Shown here one piece after another: positions 1-11,022 of a DNA stretch of 64,000 nt. Made by a program: the position numbers and the translations under genes. Every line of letters begins with the position of its first letter. The stretch's first letter is position 1. Source of the DNA: Commensalibacter nepenthis (lineage in GTDB: Bacteria; Pseudomonadota; Alphaproteobacteria; Acetobacterales; Acetobacteraceae); contig NZ_JASBAN010000001.1 of NCBI RefSeq assembly GCF_029953305.1, positions 682,001 to 746,000 of the forward strand, given 5' to 3'. The notes under the pieces are model-generated. The model saw only the letters and a program-made list of their open reading frames with translations. It was not told the DNA's origin and made no database searches.

Positions 1-519
1 GCGTTCTAGTTCAACAAATTCAATCCCTTTGACTTTGGATAATAAATCTTTGGGTTTAGAGAAAAAAGGTTCTCTACGTTCAGACATACTGGCATGACGC
101 AACCCACGTAGTGCATTGCAATTATAATGAATCGCCACTTTATGAGAAAAATTTGCCCAAGGAAAAGAAGCTACCTTTAAAATATCATGCAAGAACTCAA
201 CTAAATCATAAGTATTTTTACGAACATGTAAAACTTCATCTGTTTGCTGAATCGCATCAAAATGATGGCGTACTTGGTTAGTGCAGCTTCCTGAAGGCAT
301 TACGATATAATCAAAACTTGAGAAATTTTTAACAAATAATTTTTCTGTTTCCTCAGCCTCTTTATGACATCCTGTATTCGTCATAGGCTGCCCACAGCAA
401 GTTTGATCAAATGGATAGGTTACATTAACATCAAAACGCTCAAGCAACTTTAAGGTCGATATCCCTACCTCTGGTTCCAAAGCGTCCATATAACATGGGA
501 TAAATAACCCGACTTCCAT
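1..519 (-). CDS. lutA: (Fe-S)-binding protein, LutA/YkgE family (3' end cut by window)
   Basis: This gene runs off the left window edge; 173 codons are visible from the ATG at 519. The N-terminus reads MEVGLFIPCYMDAL and is followed by a cysteine motif, CCGQP (about residues 40-44), typical of the CCG domain that binds Fe-S clusters in LutA/GlcF/HdrB proteins. A second region with HYNCNALRGL corresponds to the family's usual HDSCHxLR stretch. LutA works with LutB and LutC in oxidising L-lactate to pyruvate; the partner genes would lie to the left, outside the window. Assignment to LutA rather than another CCG-domain oxidoreductase subunit is by resemblance only. Confidence 0.75.
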   Translation of the reverse strand, partial: MEVGLFIPCYMDALEPEVGISTLKLLERFDVNVTYPFDQTCCGQPMTNTGCHKEAEETEKLFVKNFSSFDYIVMPSGSCTNQVRHHFDAIQQTDEVLHVRKNTYDLVEFLHDILKVASFPWANFSHKVAIHYNCNALRGLRHASMSERREPFFSKPKDLLSKVKGIEFVELER

Positions 520-614
520 CTGACTAATCCTTTATATAATTTAAATATAATCATATCGATAAGTAATTATGCTCTTTTTTGTAATTGAACTAAAGCATTT
601 AAATATTAAATTAT

Positions 615-968
615 TTAAATGTAGGAATTGATCTCATGTTTTTTCTTATCCCACGTTTCAAGTATAAATAATGCTATTATGTGAGATGAATGTACAGCTA
701 ATCGTGCATGACGAGGCTCTAATTTATATGTTTTTTTACCTTGACCATGTGCTGAACTTGAATGTGTTCTAAGACTGGATATACCTTGTACGACAGAAAT
801 AAGCCCTGATAAAATTTGTTTTAAATCATGATCCTCTATATTTTGAGATTAAAAATTTAAATCATTTCTAACAATTTCGAAAACTGATTTTAGATCTAAG
901 TTTTTAGGTTTTTCCAACTGTTCGTCTTCTATGTAAACCTTACATATCGTTTCTAAAATGTAGGAATG
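615..968 (-). pseudogene. Remnant of an abortive-infection (Abi_C-like) gene
   Basis: Read on the minus strand, this stretch is open apart from one in-frame TAA near 845-850. The upstream piece reads ETICKVYIEDEQLEKPKN and the downstream piece contains LRTHSSSAHGQGKKTYKLEP followed by RHARLAVHSS and ALFILETW. This resembles the C-terminal domain of abortive-infection-like proteins (Pfam Abi_C), whose members carry an LRNxxGxxHGxG core followed by a conserved RHAxLAVN-like stretch. No start codon or N-terminal domain remains and the frame is interrupted, so it is almost certainly non-functional. Family assignment is from motif memory, without a search. Confidence 0.6.
620..633. repeat. Solitary IS-end-like sequence
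   Basis: TGTAGGAATTGATC here is identical over 14 bases to the outer end of the insertion sequence at 37336-38197. A weaker, similarly oriented copy (TGTAGGAAT) starts at 959. The pair borders the Abi_C remnant, which suggests past insertion-sequence activity, but no transposase sequence is left here. Confidence 0.5.
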
Positions 969-1028
969 TTAATTCTCATCTTTTTCCCTAGTATACGGTA
1001 TTAATTATATTAATAATCTTGCATTACT

Positions 1029-3113
1029 CTATCGTTTAGGATCAAATAGATAATCTATAACAATTTGAGGTGTCAAAATCTGTGGCAATATCTTTGGTTT
1101 ACCCTCGGCTGGATAATAAATATATAACGGTACTCCTTCTCGCCCATGTGCTTTTAAGAAATCACCAATCGATTTATCATATTGCGTCCAGTCCCCAACC
1201 ATATAGGTAATATGATGATTTTTAAATGCTTTTTGAACTTTTTCAGAAGACAAAGCGACTTTATCATTCACCATACAGGTTAGACACCAAGAAGCCGTCA
1301 TATTGATAAACACAGGCTTATGTTCTCTACGAAGTTCCTCCAGTTTTTGTTCCGAAAACGGTATTGCATCCTCTTTGATACTTGCAATGGATAGTGTTGG
1401 ATCATCATGAACAAAGAAATAAAAACCACCGCCTAATAAACCAATAATCAATAAAATCAGCACGCCAATGAAATTACGAAAAATACGATAGGTTCCTTGC
1501 ATATACAATTGTTGGATTAATCCAATCCCCCAAGCTATAAATCCTAGTCCAACAAATCCCGTTAATAGTATCAAAAAACTCATTGGTTGTTGATGTTGAT
1601 ACACGACCCAAGCCAACCATAAACAACTGAGCAATAACGGAAATGCCAAGAATTGCTTGAGAATATCCATCCATAATCCTGGACGAGGCAAAATTCGAGC
1701 AAAAGAAGGAATACAGGCAAATAGAACATAAGGCAGAGCCAACCCCAGTCCCATACCAATAAAAATTAAAATGCTGATCCATAACGGTGCATTTAAAGCC
1801 CCCGCAATCGCAATGCCCATAAAGGGTGCTGTGCAAGGCGTTGCAACCAACACTGCCAATAATCCAGTAAAGAAATCAGAAATATACCCAATAGTTTTAT
1901 TATTTAAACTAACACTATTTAAGGATAATTGAACATTAAATACGCCAAGAAAATTCAAAGCAATTACAAATAAAAGCCAGCATAATAAGACCACAAATCC
2001 CACCGATTGGAATTGAAACCCCCATCCGAATTGAGATCCGATCCAACGCAAACCAACAAAAGCAAGCGCCATCGCGACGAAACTGCATAATATCCCTGCT
2101 GTATAAGCAAAACTGCTTTTATAACGCATCGTAATATGATCTTGACCGATGCGGCTGAGCGATAACAATTTCATAGCAATGACAGGAAAAACACAAGGCA
2201 TCAGATTTAACAAAATCCCACCCAGAAAAGCACTGCCAATCAAAATGAATAGACCTGTTGGTTGTTTTGCTGATGTAGGTAAAGAAGCCACCGAGGCTTG
2301 AACAGAAAAATGCTTAATTTTTTGATGCTCATCTTGTATGGCTAGAATTCCACCAAGTGGCTTTGAAGCATCAAGCTGATGAAGCGGTTTTAAACCAAGC
2401 GTTAACAACCCTGGTTTAATCATCACTGTTTGTGGTGCTACTTGATCGATCATACCGCTTTTTTCCGGCATGAACCACGCATGTGTCATGTGCAATGGAT
2501 TGATTTTACCATTTTGAATCCACAACTCCCCAATAGGCGTAATATGCACATCCCAGGGGCTGGGTTGAGGTTTTTGGGATAAAGCCTGTTGTATTAAAAC
2601 AGCCTCTTTTGATTCCGATGCTTTACCTTGAGGTAACTCCAAAGCAAACTCACCCTCTTCTGGAATACAAACATCAGCACAAACCAACCATCTGGCTTTT
2701 AGTTTCAATTTTAAAGATTTATTCATCTGATCTTGAGGCACAGACATTTTGAAAGGTAAAATCACGTCCCCTTTATAAATATAAGACATTAAGCCATTTT
2801 CAGATAATGGTTCTGGAGAAGGCCATTCAATTTTACCTTCCTGTGCTTTAGGATCATCATTCACTGTAACAAAAACGGATGCAGGCTCGCCCGCATCACC
2901 AGGATTAATCCAATAAGTATGCCATTTAGGATCTAATTTTATTCGTAACCCTAATGTTAACTCTTTACGCCCATCATAAGTGTCGCTGTCTGATAGAATA
3001 GTCGTTTGATCGTGTTTATTAATGACTGCATTAGTTTCTTTGGCTAAAATAGAATATGGACTTAGGGTTATTAATCCAATAACCAAAAGAAAAAACAATA
3101 ACCACGCACGCAA
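1029..3113 (-). CDS. dsbD: Protein-disulfide reductase, DsbD/ScsB type
   Basis: A 694-residue inner-membrane protein that should carry electrons from cytoplasmic thioredoxin to periplasmic thiol proteins. A signal peptide opens the protein (MRAWLLFFLLVIGLITLSPY). A periplasmic domain with the cysteine pair CADVC lies near residue 144. Next comes a CcdA-like block of about eight membrane segments with LMPCVFPV (about 303) and ATPCTAPF (about 426), the two redox cysteines of the transmembrane domain. A C-terminal thioredoxin-like domain has WCLTC near 608. The order of domains and the length fit the DsbD/ScsB family; the N-terminal domain looks more ScsB-like than E. coli DsbD. It is divergent from hrpB, with about 100 bases between the starts. 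Confidence 0.88.
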   Translation of the reverse strand: MRAWLLFFLLVIGLITLSPYSILAKETNAVINKHDQTTILSDSDTYDGRKELTLGLRIKLDPKWHTYWINPGDAGEPASVFVTVNDDPKAQEGKIEWPSPEPLSENGLMSYIYKGDVILPFKMSVPQDQMNKSLKLKLKARWLVCADVCIPEEGEFALELPQGKASESKEAVLIQQALSQKPQPSPWDVHITPIGELWIQNGKINPLHMTHAWFMPEKSGMIDQVAPQTVMIKPGLLTLGLKPLHQLDASKPLGGILAIQDEHQKIKHFSVQASVASLPTSAKQPTGLFILIGSAFLGGILLNLMPCVFPVIAMKLLSLSRIGQDHITMRYKSSFAYTAGILCSFVAMALAFVGLRWIGSQFGWGFQFQSVGFVVLLCWLLFVIALNFLGVFNVQLSLNSVSLNNKTIGYISDFFTGLLAVLVATPCTAPFMGIAIAGALNAPLWISILIFIGMGLGLALPYVLFACIPSFARILPRPGLWMDILKQFLAFPLLLSCLWLAWVVYQHQQPMSFLILLTGFVGLGFIAWGIGLIQQLYMQGTYRIFRNFIGVLILLIIGLLGGGFYFFVHDDPTLSIASIKEDAIPFSEQKLEELRREHKPVFINMTASWCLTCMVNDKVALSSEKVQKAFKNHHITYMVGDWTQYDKSIGDFLKAHGREGVPLYIYYPAEGKPKILPQILTPQIVIDYLFDPKR

Positions 3114-3214
3114 TGAAACTATCCTTTGATAAATAATATTTTGTCTTTTATATAAGAAGATAAAGATAAATCCGTTATAAAATTTCTTCTCAATATTTTA
3201 CCTTCACGAATTCT

Positions 3215-5697
3215 ATGTTTAGTATATCAAATATTTCGCTACCTATCCAACACACTCTGCCAGAAGTCTACGAATATTTGAATCAACATTCGAATGTGAT
3301 CTTGGTTGCCCCGCCTGGCACTGGGAAAACAAGCCTTGTTCCTTTGGCTTTATTGGATGCACCTTGGAAACGAGGCAAGAAACTAATTATGCTAGAGCCT
3401 CGCCGTATTGCAACGCGAGCAGCAGCAAGGCAAATGTCCCTTCTATTAAACGAAGAGATTGGGCAAAAAATCGGCTATCGAACCCGTATGGACAAAGCCA
3501 TCAGTGCCAATACGGAAATCGAAGTGGTTACTCAAGGGTTATTTTTACGACATTTATTAAACAATCCTCTTTTAGAGGATGTGGCAGGCATTCTATTTGA
3601 TGAAATCCATGAACGTTCACTAGACGCCGATTTATGTTTAGGACTATGTCGTAATTTACAACAAAATCTACGCCCCGATCTACACCTTATTGCTATGTCC
3701 GCAACACCTTCATTGAAAAATCTTCAAGAGATTCTGCAATGCGATATTATTGAAAGCAAGACTGCATATTATACTATTACAACACATCATCGTAAAAGAG
3801 ATTTAACCCATATCAGAGAGCTTCCCTCTGTCATGGCGGCACAGATTACTGAAGCTTATCGAGAAGAAAAAGGAAATATTCTTGCCTTTTTACCTGGTAC
3901 TGGGGAAATCCATAAAACAATTGGTTTATTAAACCTTCCTAATGCTGAAATTCTTCCTCTTTACGGCGATTTACCAGCAACAGAACAAGATAAGGTCTTG
4001 CGACCCGTAACGCCACAAACACCACGACGTATTGTGTTAGCCACTTCTATTGCCGAAACCTCTTTGACCGTTCCAGGCGTGCGCATTGTTATTGATGGTG
4101 GCTATCGCAGATTACCACAACTGAACGCAGATACAGGATTAACACGACTGCAAACACAACGAATTTCCAAAGCCGCCGCAACACAGCGTGCTGGACGTGC
4201 TGGACGTGAAGACGCAGGTGTTGTGTATAAATTATGGACGGCTGCTACAGAACGCAGCCTAGCTTTACATGATCGCCCTGAAATACTCGAAGCTGAGCTC
4301 AGCGAGTTTTTACTTGTCTGTCAAACATGGTCAGATATTATGGGAACAAACATCTCAGAACTTCCATTCCCTGACAAGCCTTCTGTTGGGGTGTTAAAAG
4401 CTGCTAAAGAACTTTTAACTCTTTTAGGATGCTTAAATTCTAAAGGGCACATTACTGATTTTGGTCAAAAAGTTGCACAATTTGGCGCCCATCCCCGATT
4501 GGCCAGCATGATGTTAAGCGCACAATCAAACGAGGAAAAAGCCTTGGCTGCTGATATCTCTGCACTTTTGGAAGAACGAGACCCTTTGCGTCACGAGGAA
4601 CCTGCATCTGTTGATATTCTGTCTCGTTTAAAATGGATGCGTCAACAACCCACTTCAAAAAATGACCAAGAGTTATGGCATCGCATTCGTAAGATCAGTC
4701 AAGATTACCGTAACAGATTACGTATCTCTGCCACTCAACCCCCTGCACTTAACCCATCTTTGCTTATTTGTGCTGGGTTTCCTGATCGTTTGGCTCAAAG
4801 ACGAAGTGAAATTGGGTCTTTTCGATTGGCTGGCGGCGGTGCAGCCCACCTATCCCCTCAAGATCCTTTTGCCAAAGAAAGCCTGCTGGCGGTTGCAAGT
4901 GTTCACGTGAATAAGCGCACTAATATTTGCTTGGCTTTCCCCGTCCAATTACAAGCATTATCGCATTTAATCGAACAGCGCTCTGAAATTGAACAAGAAA
5001 CGACATTAGACAGCATCAGTGGCAAAGTCATCCTACGGGAACGTCTTAAATTTGGCAGACTAACTTTACAAGACCGCAATGTTCCTGCTTCAACGAAAGA
5101 AGCTGTGCCTGTCTTGCTACACTATATTGCCAATAATTTATCAAAGGCCCTTGATTGGAATGAACAAAGCAAACAGTTACAAGCCAGATATAGGCTTGCT
5201 CAATCTGATTTCGGCTTTTCAGCTTTACCCAATTTATCCAATGAAGCCTTGGTGAAAACATGTGAAGAATGGCTTTTACCTTGGATGAATGGCATTACTA
5301 ATCTTACAGAAGTAAAGCAACTCAATGTCTCAGAAATGCTAGAAGCCTATCTGGGATATATAATCTGTCAGGAACTGAACAAGCTCTTACCTAAATTCAT
5401 ATTATTGAATACTCATAAAATTTATATTGATTATACACAATCAAGACCTACAATTTCTGCACCTGCAAAATATTTTTATGGTATAAATAGCACTCCCTGC
5501 ATTGCCAACGGGGAAATTACATTACAATGTTGTTTATTATCTCCTGCTAATCGTCCACAAGCGATTACCAGTGATCTACACAGTTTTTGGAACGAAGGAT
5601 GGAAAGATATGAGAAAAGATATGAAAGGACGGTATCCAAAACATCACTGGCCAGAAAACCCAGGAAGCATTTCTTCTGTAATAAAGCAAAAATCCTA

Positions 5698-5698
<1 letters not shown>
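3215..5698 (+). CDS. hrpB: ATP-dependent helicase HrpB
   Basis: A DEAH/RHA-type RNA helicase of 827 residues, the usual HrpB length. Visible motifs are Walker A PPGTGKTS (about residues 33-40), motif II DEIHERS (about 129), motif III SATP, and motif VI QRAGRAGR. The long C-terminal region with GGGAAHLSPQDPF and the final HHWPENP is characteristic of HrpB rather than HrpA. The physiological role in most bacteria is not settled. Its TAA overlaps the ATG of the following protease gene (TAATG), so the two are probably translationally coupled. Confidence 0.93.
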
Positions 5699-6945
<1,247 letters not shown>

Positions 6946-7182
6946 TTATTGAAAAAAAATACACATTATTTTGATATAAATAGGTATATACATCCCCATA
7001 AATTAATATAATAGATAATATTGTGTTGTATATTCACACAAGCTGAGAAAAATAGAATCTATGTGTTTTTTTCATATGGTATTTTTGTTTCATATTCATT
7101 AGCTTGATAGATATTCTTCACTATTTAACGATTGCTCATCGTTTCAACCTTATTTTTTTCCCCATTTTTTGGAGACAGGCTG

Positions 7183-8232
7183 ATGCGTTTTTTATTTAAA
7201 GACCCCTCACAAATATTATCGTCGAATTATACTCAAAAATTCAAAATTTCTTTTTTATCTATGGGTTTTTTATGCGCATTAGCACCAAGCAGCTACGCTA
7301 AATTAACACAACCGTTACCTCCTGAACACCATGATGACAGCGTCAGTATTCTTGATATTCAACGATACACAGGTTCTTTGCTCTCTCCCTCAGGAGCCAT
7401 CACGCAAGCAGGTGCATTAGCAATCGAGCCATATTTCCAGTCAACTATCAGTCGTGGTGCTTATTTACCAGATGGCCGCGTTAGGAGTAATAAATATCGA
7501 ACGGATTCTGCAGATAGTTTTGTGATGGTTAAGTATGGTGTAACCAACAATCTAAGTTTTCAAGTCACTCCACAAATCAATTATTACTGGAATGGCAGAA
7601 CAACATCCAGTACTGTGCATATCTCTGACCTTCCTGTCGAGTTACAATATCGTTGGATTGATCAAAATAATAAAAAATATATCCCCAGCTTTACAACTTA
7701 CTTAGGTATGAATTTTCCAACTGGAGATTATACCAATCTAGGAAGAGCACTTGACGCAGCGGGAAGTGGTTCCTATGCATTACGCTTTGGCGCACAATCA
7801 CAGGCTGCTTATAATATCAATAATCATGCTTTACGTGTTCGGTTATGGGGAGTTGCTAGAAAACCCCTTTCATCTGCCGATATTCGCGGAATTAGCAGTT
7901 ACGGTACTGATATTGGATATAAAGGGAATGCTAAATCTGGTTTATTTGGAAACTGGGGATTCTCTCTGGAATACGGAATTACAAAAGAATGGGTTCTTGC
8001 TTTTGACTTCCAATATGATTGGGCAAAGGGCACTCGCATGAGAGGTGCTTATACAAATGGTCCGTTTGAACGCTATGTATCTGCGGCATCACATGATATT
8101 CAAGTTGCACCAGCAGTTGAGTATAACTGGACACCCACAATTGGTGCCATTGTTGGGGTCGCATTGACCGTCGATGGACATAACACAAATGATTTTGTAC
8201 AACCACAGTTCGCTATAAACTTTGCGTTTTAA
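7183..8232 (+). CDS. Outer-membrane beta-barrel protein, first of two tandem paralogs
   Basis: The frame opens at 7132, but the ATG at 7183 has GGAG eight bases upstream and is followed by a signal peptide with a hydrophobic core ending near SSYA, so I prefer it (349 residues). The mature part has alternating amphipathic strands, many Tyr/Trp/Gly residues, and ends in AINFAF, the terminal aromatic typical of outer-membrane barrels. It resembles the transporter-like family annotated as the phenol MetA-pathway type (Phenol_MetA_deg), but the substrate is unknown. It is strikingly similar to the next gene. Confidence 0.75.
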   Translation: MRFLFKDPSQILSSNYTQKFKISFLSMGFLCALAPSSYAKLTQPLPPEHHDDSVSILDIQRYTGSLLSPSGAITQAGALAIEPYFQSTISRGAYLPDGRVRSNKYRTDSADSFVMVKYGVTNNLSFQVTPQINYYWNGRTTSSTVHISDLPVELQYRWIDQNNKKYIPSFTTYLGMNFPTGDYTNLGRALDAAGSGSYALRFGAQSQAAYNINNHALRVRLWGVARKPLSSADIRGISSYGTDIGYKGNAKSGLFGNWGFSLEYGITKEWVLAFDFQYDWAKGTRMRGAYTNGPFERYVSAASHDIQVAPAVEYNWTPTIGAIVGVALTVDGHNTNDFVQPQFAINFAF

Positions 8233-8248
8233 TTTTTAGATATCAAAA

Positions 8249-8280
8249 AAAGGTCATGATGCATATCAATGGCCTTTCTT
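8249..8280 (+). terminator. Hairpin after the first outer-membrane protein gene
   Basis: AAAGGTCAT pairs with ATGGCCTTT (one G-U wobble) around an 11-base loop, 16 bases after the stop codon. The trailing T-run is weak, so termination may be partial. Confidence 0.5.
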
Positions 8281-8412
8281 GAATTGTATTTATATCAATC
8301 ATTAAAATGTTATTTCAGCTCTGCTTGAATAATTATAGATAAATATTTGTTTGTTGATTATATCAAGTAAGAATTTAATTCTTCTAAAATTATTAATTAC
8401 CAGGGACTTTAT

Positions 8413-9417
8413 ATGATATCTATCCACAAATATCGCTATGTAATATATGTTCAAATTCTTTGTATCGCTCTTTATACAATCCTGACACATGCCTATGCTC
8501 AAGTGACTGCCCCTTCTCAGCAAACCACTGATATTTTGAGCGAGCAACGTTATACTGGCTCTTTACTATCTCCATCTGGTGCTATGGCAAAAGCAGGCTC
8601 ATTGGCTATAGAACCTTATGCCCAAATAACAATCAGTCGTGGTAAATATCTATCAAATGGCAGCGTGCAAAATAATAGAAACAGAACAGATAATTTTATT
8701 AATTTTACTTTGATTAAATACGCTGTTACCAATCATTTTTCTGTTCAAAGCACTCCTCAGATCCGATATGCATGGAATGGACGAACCACCGCCAGCAGTT
8801 TACATTTTGGAGATTTACCTATTGAATTACAATATCGCTGGATCGATCAAAATAACCCAAAATACATCCCCAGTTTAACAACGATCTTAGGAATGACTTT
8901 TCCAACTGGCAATTACTCTAATCTAGGACGCACATTGGATGGTGTTGGTAATGGAACATACGCTGTCCGTTTTGGGTTACAGTCTCAGGCTGCTTATAAA
9001 ATATTCAACCGAGCATTACGTATTCGTGTTTGGGGAGTTGGCAGACAACCGTTAAATTCCGCTGATATTAAAAATATTAGCAATTATGGCACTTCCTTAG
9101 GATATAAAGGAAACGCTAGACCTGGATTATTTGGTAATACTGGCTTTTCTGTTGAGTACGGTTTTAATAAAGAATGGTTATTTTCATTTGATTTCGTTTA
9201 TGACTGGGCTCGAGGCACCAGAATGCGAGGCATCGATAAAAATGCTATTTATAATCGCCATATCACTGGGGCATCTCATGATATTCAACTCGCACCTGCT
9301 ATTGAATATAATTGGTCACCAACGATCGGAGCCATTGTAGGAACAGCATTGACCGTCAACGGACATAACACGAATGATTTTGTCCAACCTCAATTTGCAA
9401 TTATGATGATGTTCTAA
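8413..9417 (+). CDS. Outer-membrane beta-barrel protein, second tandem paralog
   Basis: A 334-residue exported protein with a signal peptide ending near THAYA. It aligns with the gene at 7183-8232 almost end to end: shared blocks include QRYTGSLLSPSGA, LQYRWIDQNN, FPTG-Y-NLGR, GYKGNA, KGTRMRG/RGTRMRG and VNGHNTNDFVQPQFAI. The C-terminus ends in MMF with a final Phe. The differences are concentrated in predicted loops and the N-terminus. It has its own upstream gap of 180 bases, so it may be transcribed separately. Function unknown; a porin or transporter role is inference. Confidence 0.75.
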   Translation: MISIHKYRYVIYVQILCIALYTILTHAYAQVTAPSQQTTDILSEQRYTGSLLSPSGAMAKAGSLAIEPYAQITISRGKYLSNGSVQNNRNRTDNFINFTLIKYAVTNHFSVQSTPQIRYAWNGRTTASSLHFGDLPIELQYRWIDQNNPKYIPSLTTILGMTFPTGNYSNLGRTLDGVGNGTYAVRFGLQSQAAYKIFNRALRIRVWGVGRQPLNSADIKNISNYGTSLGYKGNARPGLFGNTGFSVEYGFNKEWLFSFDFVYDWARGTRMRGIDKNAIYNRHITGASHDIQLAPAIEYNWSPTIGAIVGTALTVNGHNTNDFVQPQFAIMMMF

Positions 9418-9424
9418 TTGATTA

Positions 9425-9817
9425 TTAAGCTAGAAAAATCAGTTTTGACAAACGTTGATAACGTATCAATACAATCGCATTCTGACGAAATTTTCTAGCT
9501 AAAACCAATGCCTTTGACAAAGAGATCACAACCATAAAAAGAGGTTCTGAAACCTCTTTTAAAGACCCTTTCCCCATAAAATATTCATATTGCTTTATTT
9601 CTTGTTCCAACCTTCGCATCATTTTTATATTCCACCCCAAGGGTCTTAATCGTCCTCCAGGATTGTATGCACTCAACATAATTAAAGTTGATTTGTGTAA
9701 TTTATGAGGAATACCCTCAGGATATTGATCAATTCTGGTCATCACTGATCCAGCTTGATAGAGACTTTGTTTATAAGCAACATTTACTGCTGGCGTCGGT
9801 GGCAATATATTTGGCAC
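9425..9817 (-). CDS. DUF3293 domain protein
   Basis: A 130-residue soluble protein with SAYNPGGRLRPLGWNIKMMR in the middle and ALVLARKFRQNAIV near the end, the pattern I recall for DUF3293. It starts with GTG at 9817, five bases after the rodA stop, so it is the last gene of the mre-mrd operon and probably coupled to rodA. Nothing in the sequence reveals a catalytic function. Its coding sequence contains a perfect terminator-like hairpin (9536-9560). Confidence 0.7.
   Translation of the reverse strand: MPNILPPTPAVNVAYKQSLYQAGSVMTRIDQYPEGIPHKLHKSTLIMLSAYNPGGRLRPLGWNIKMMRRLEQEIKQYEYFMGKGSLKEVSEPLFMVVISLSKALVLARKFRQNAIVLIRYQRLSKLIFLA
9536..9560 (-). terminator. Terminator-like hairpin inside the DUF3293 gene
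   Basis: On the minus strand AAAAGAGGTT, loop TCAG and AACCTCTTTT form a perfect 10-bp stem that runs into a T-run. It lies in the middle of the coding sequence and encodes KEVSEPLF. The shape is that of an intrinsic terminator; whether it terminates is unknown. Confidence 0.5.
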
Positions 9818-9822
9818 TTTGA

Positions 9823-10977
9823 TTACTCTTTGCTCTTTTTTTCCATACCAAAAGTCGAATCCCTATGAACTTGCACCGACAATAATAATCCAAACCCGAA
9901 CATCACTGTCAACATCGCCGACCCACCATAAGACACCATTGGTAATGGCACACCCCCAACAGGAATAGCCCCCATCACCATTGAAAGATTAACTGCACAG
10001 TAAAAGAAAAAATTCATTGTTAGTCCCAATGCTAACAAACGCCCAAATTGATTCTTGGAACGGATCGCAAAAATCATTCCACCTAGAATAATCAATAATA
10101 GTAACCCAATAATACAAATACCACCGACAAATCCCCATTCCTCTGATAGCATGGTAAAAATAAAATCAGTCTGTTTTTCAGGTAGGAAATTGAGTTGTGC
10201 TTGGGTTCCATGTAAAAAACCCTGACCCCACATTCCACCAGACCCCAAAGCAATCTTAGATTGAATAATATTATATCCTGCTCCTAACGGATCATTTTCT
10301 GGATGTAGGAATGTTGTAATTCTTGCTTTTTGATAATCATGTAAATGATTATAAATAAACTCAAACGCAAAAGGTATAGGACAAACCAATAAAAGAATTA
10401 ACCATAAACGCATTCCAGCAGCAAAAAAAATAGATGCTCCAATACACCCCACAATGACAGCGGTTCCTAAATTGGGCTCTTTTAAAATTAAAACAACGGG
10501 AAGCAATACTAAAAATGCTGGAATAATCAACCGTAAAGGATTCCCCATTTGCTTCCAGCTGATTTTATGAAACCAAGTTGCCAGTAATAAAACCAACCCA
10601 ATTTTCATTAACTCCGATGGTTGTAAAGCAATACCACCAATCACAATCCAACGTTCTGCACCTTTGCCCACATGCCCCATATGCAAAACCGCTAATAACA
10701 ACGCAATCCCCACGCCATATAAAGGCCACGCGAGTTTCGCCAAAAACCTTAAAGGCGTTACGGCTACCGAGATCATCACAATAAACCCCACGGCAAAACG
10801 CATCATCTGTGGACGAGCATACGGATAGTCCGCACCACCCGCAGCCGAATAAAGCGCAATATAGCCAACACCTGCCAACAAACAAATCAGCCCAACATAT
10901 AACCAATTAATACGCCATAATTTCCCTAATATCTTCAGATTTGGCTCTGCTCTTAGTAAACGTTTTTCAAAAACCAT
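9823..10977 (-). CDS. rodA: Rod-shape peptidoglycan polymerase RodA
   Basis: A 384-residue SEDS-family glycosyltransferase that polymerises lipid II for lateral-wall growth together with PBP2. About ten membrane segments are visible. Conserved stretches include LQPSELMKI in the middle of the protein, the periplasmic LPEKQTDFIFTMLSEEWGF and, near the C-terminus, VPLPMVSYGGSAM. It lies 45 bases after mrdA in the same direction. Confidence 0.95.
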   Translation of the reverse strand: MVFEKRLLRAEPNLKILGKLWRINWLYVGLICLLAGVGYIALYSAAGGADYPYARPQMMRFAVGFIVMISVAVTPLRFLAKLAWPLYGVGIALLLAVLHMGHVGKGAERWIVIGGIALQPSELMKIGLVLLLATWFHKISWKQMGNPLRLIIPAFLVLLPVVLILKEPNLGTAVIVGCIGASIFFAAGMRLWLILLLVCPIPFAFEFIYNHLHDYQKARITTFLHPENDPLGAGYNIIQSKIALGSGGMWGQGFLHGTQAQLNFLPEKQTDFIFTMLSEEWGFVGGICIIGLLLLIILGGMIFAIRSKNQFGRLLALGLTMNFFFYCAVNLSMVMGAIPVGGVPLPMVSYGGSAMLTVMFGFGLLLSVQVHRDSTFGMEKKSKE

Positions 10978-11022
10978 TTATTTCACTCTATAATAAAGAA
11001 ATTAGATAAAGCGTATCAATAT

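Larger units (their letters stand above)
520..1028. other. Intergenic region with a decayed gene
   Basis: About 510 bases separate the LutA-type gene and dsbD. No intact gene is present. It holds a decayed Abi_C-like reading frame on the minus strand and two similar direct-repeat segments, one of which matches the terminal inverted repeat of the insertion sequence at 37336-38197. Both are listed separately. Confidence 0.6.

Noticed and set aside
1474-1836. 120-codon minus frame within dsbD
   Set aside because: It is an alternative frame of the conserved transmembrane region and has no independent support.
10310-10325. Another TGTAGGAAT-like IS end inside rodA
   Set aside because: Only nine bases match and the site is within conserved coding sequence; chance similarity.
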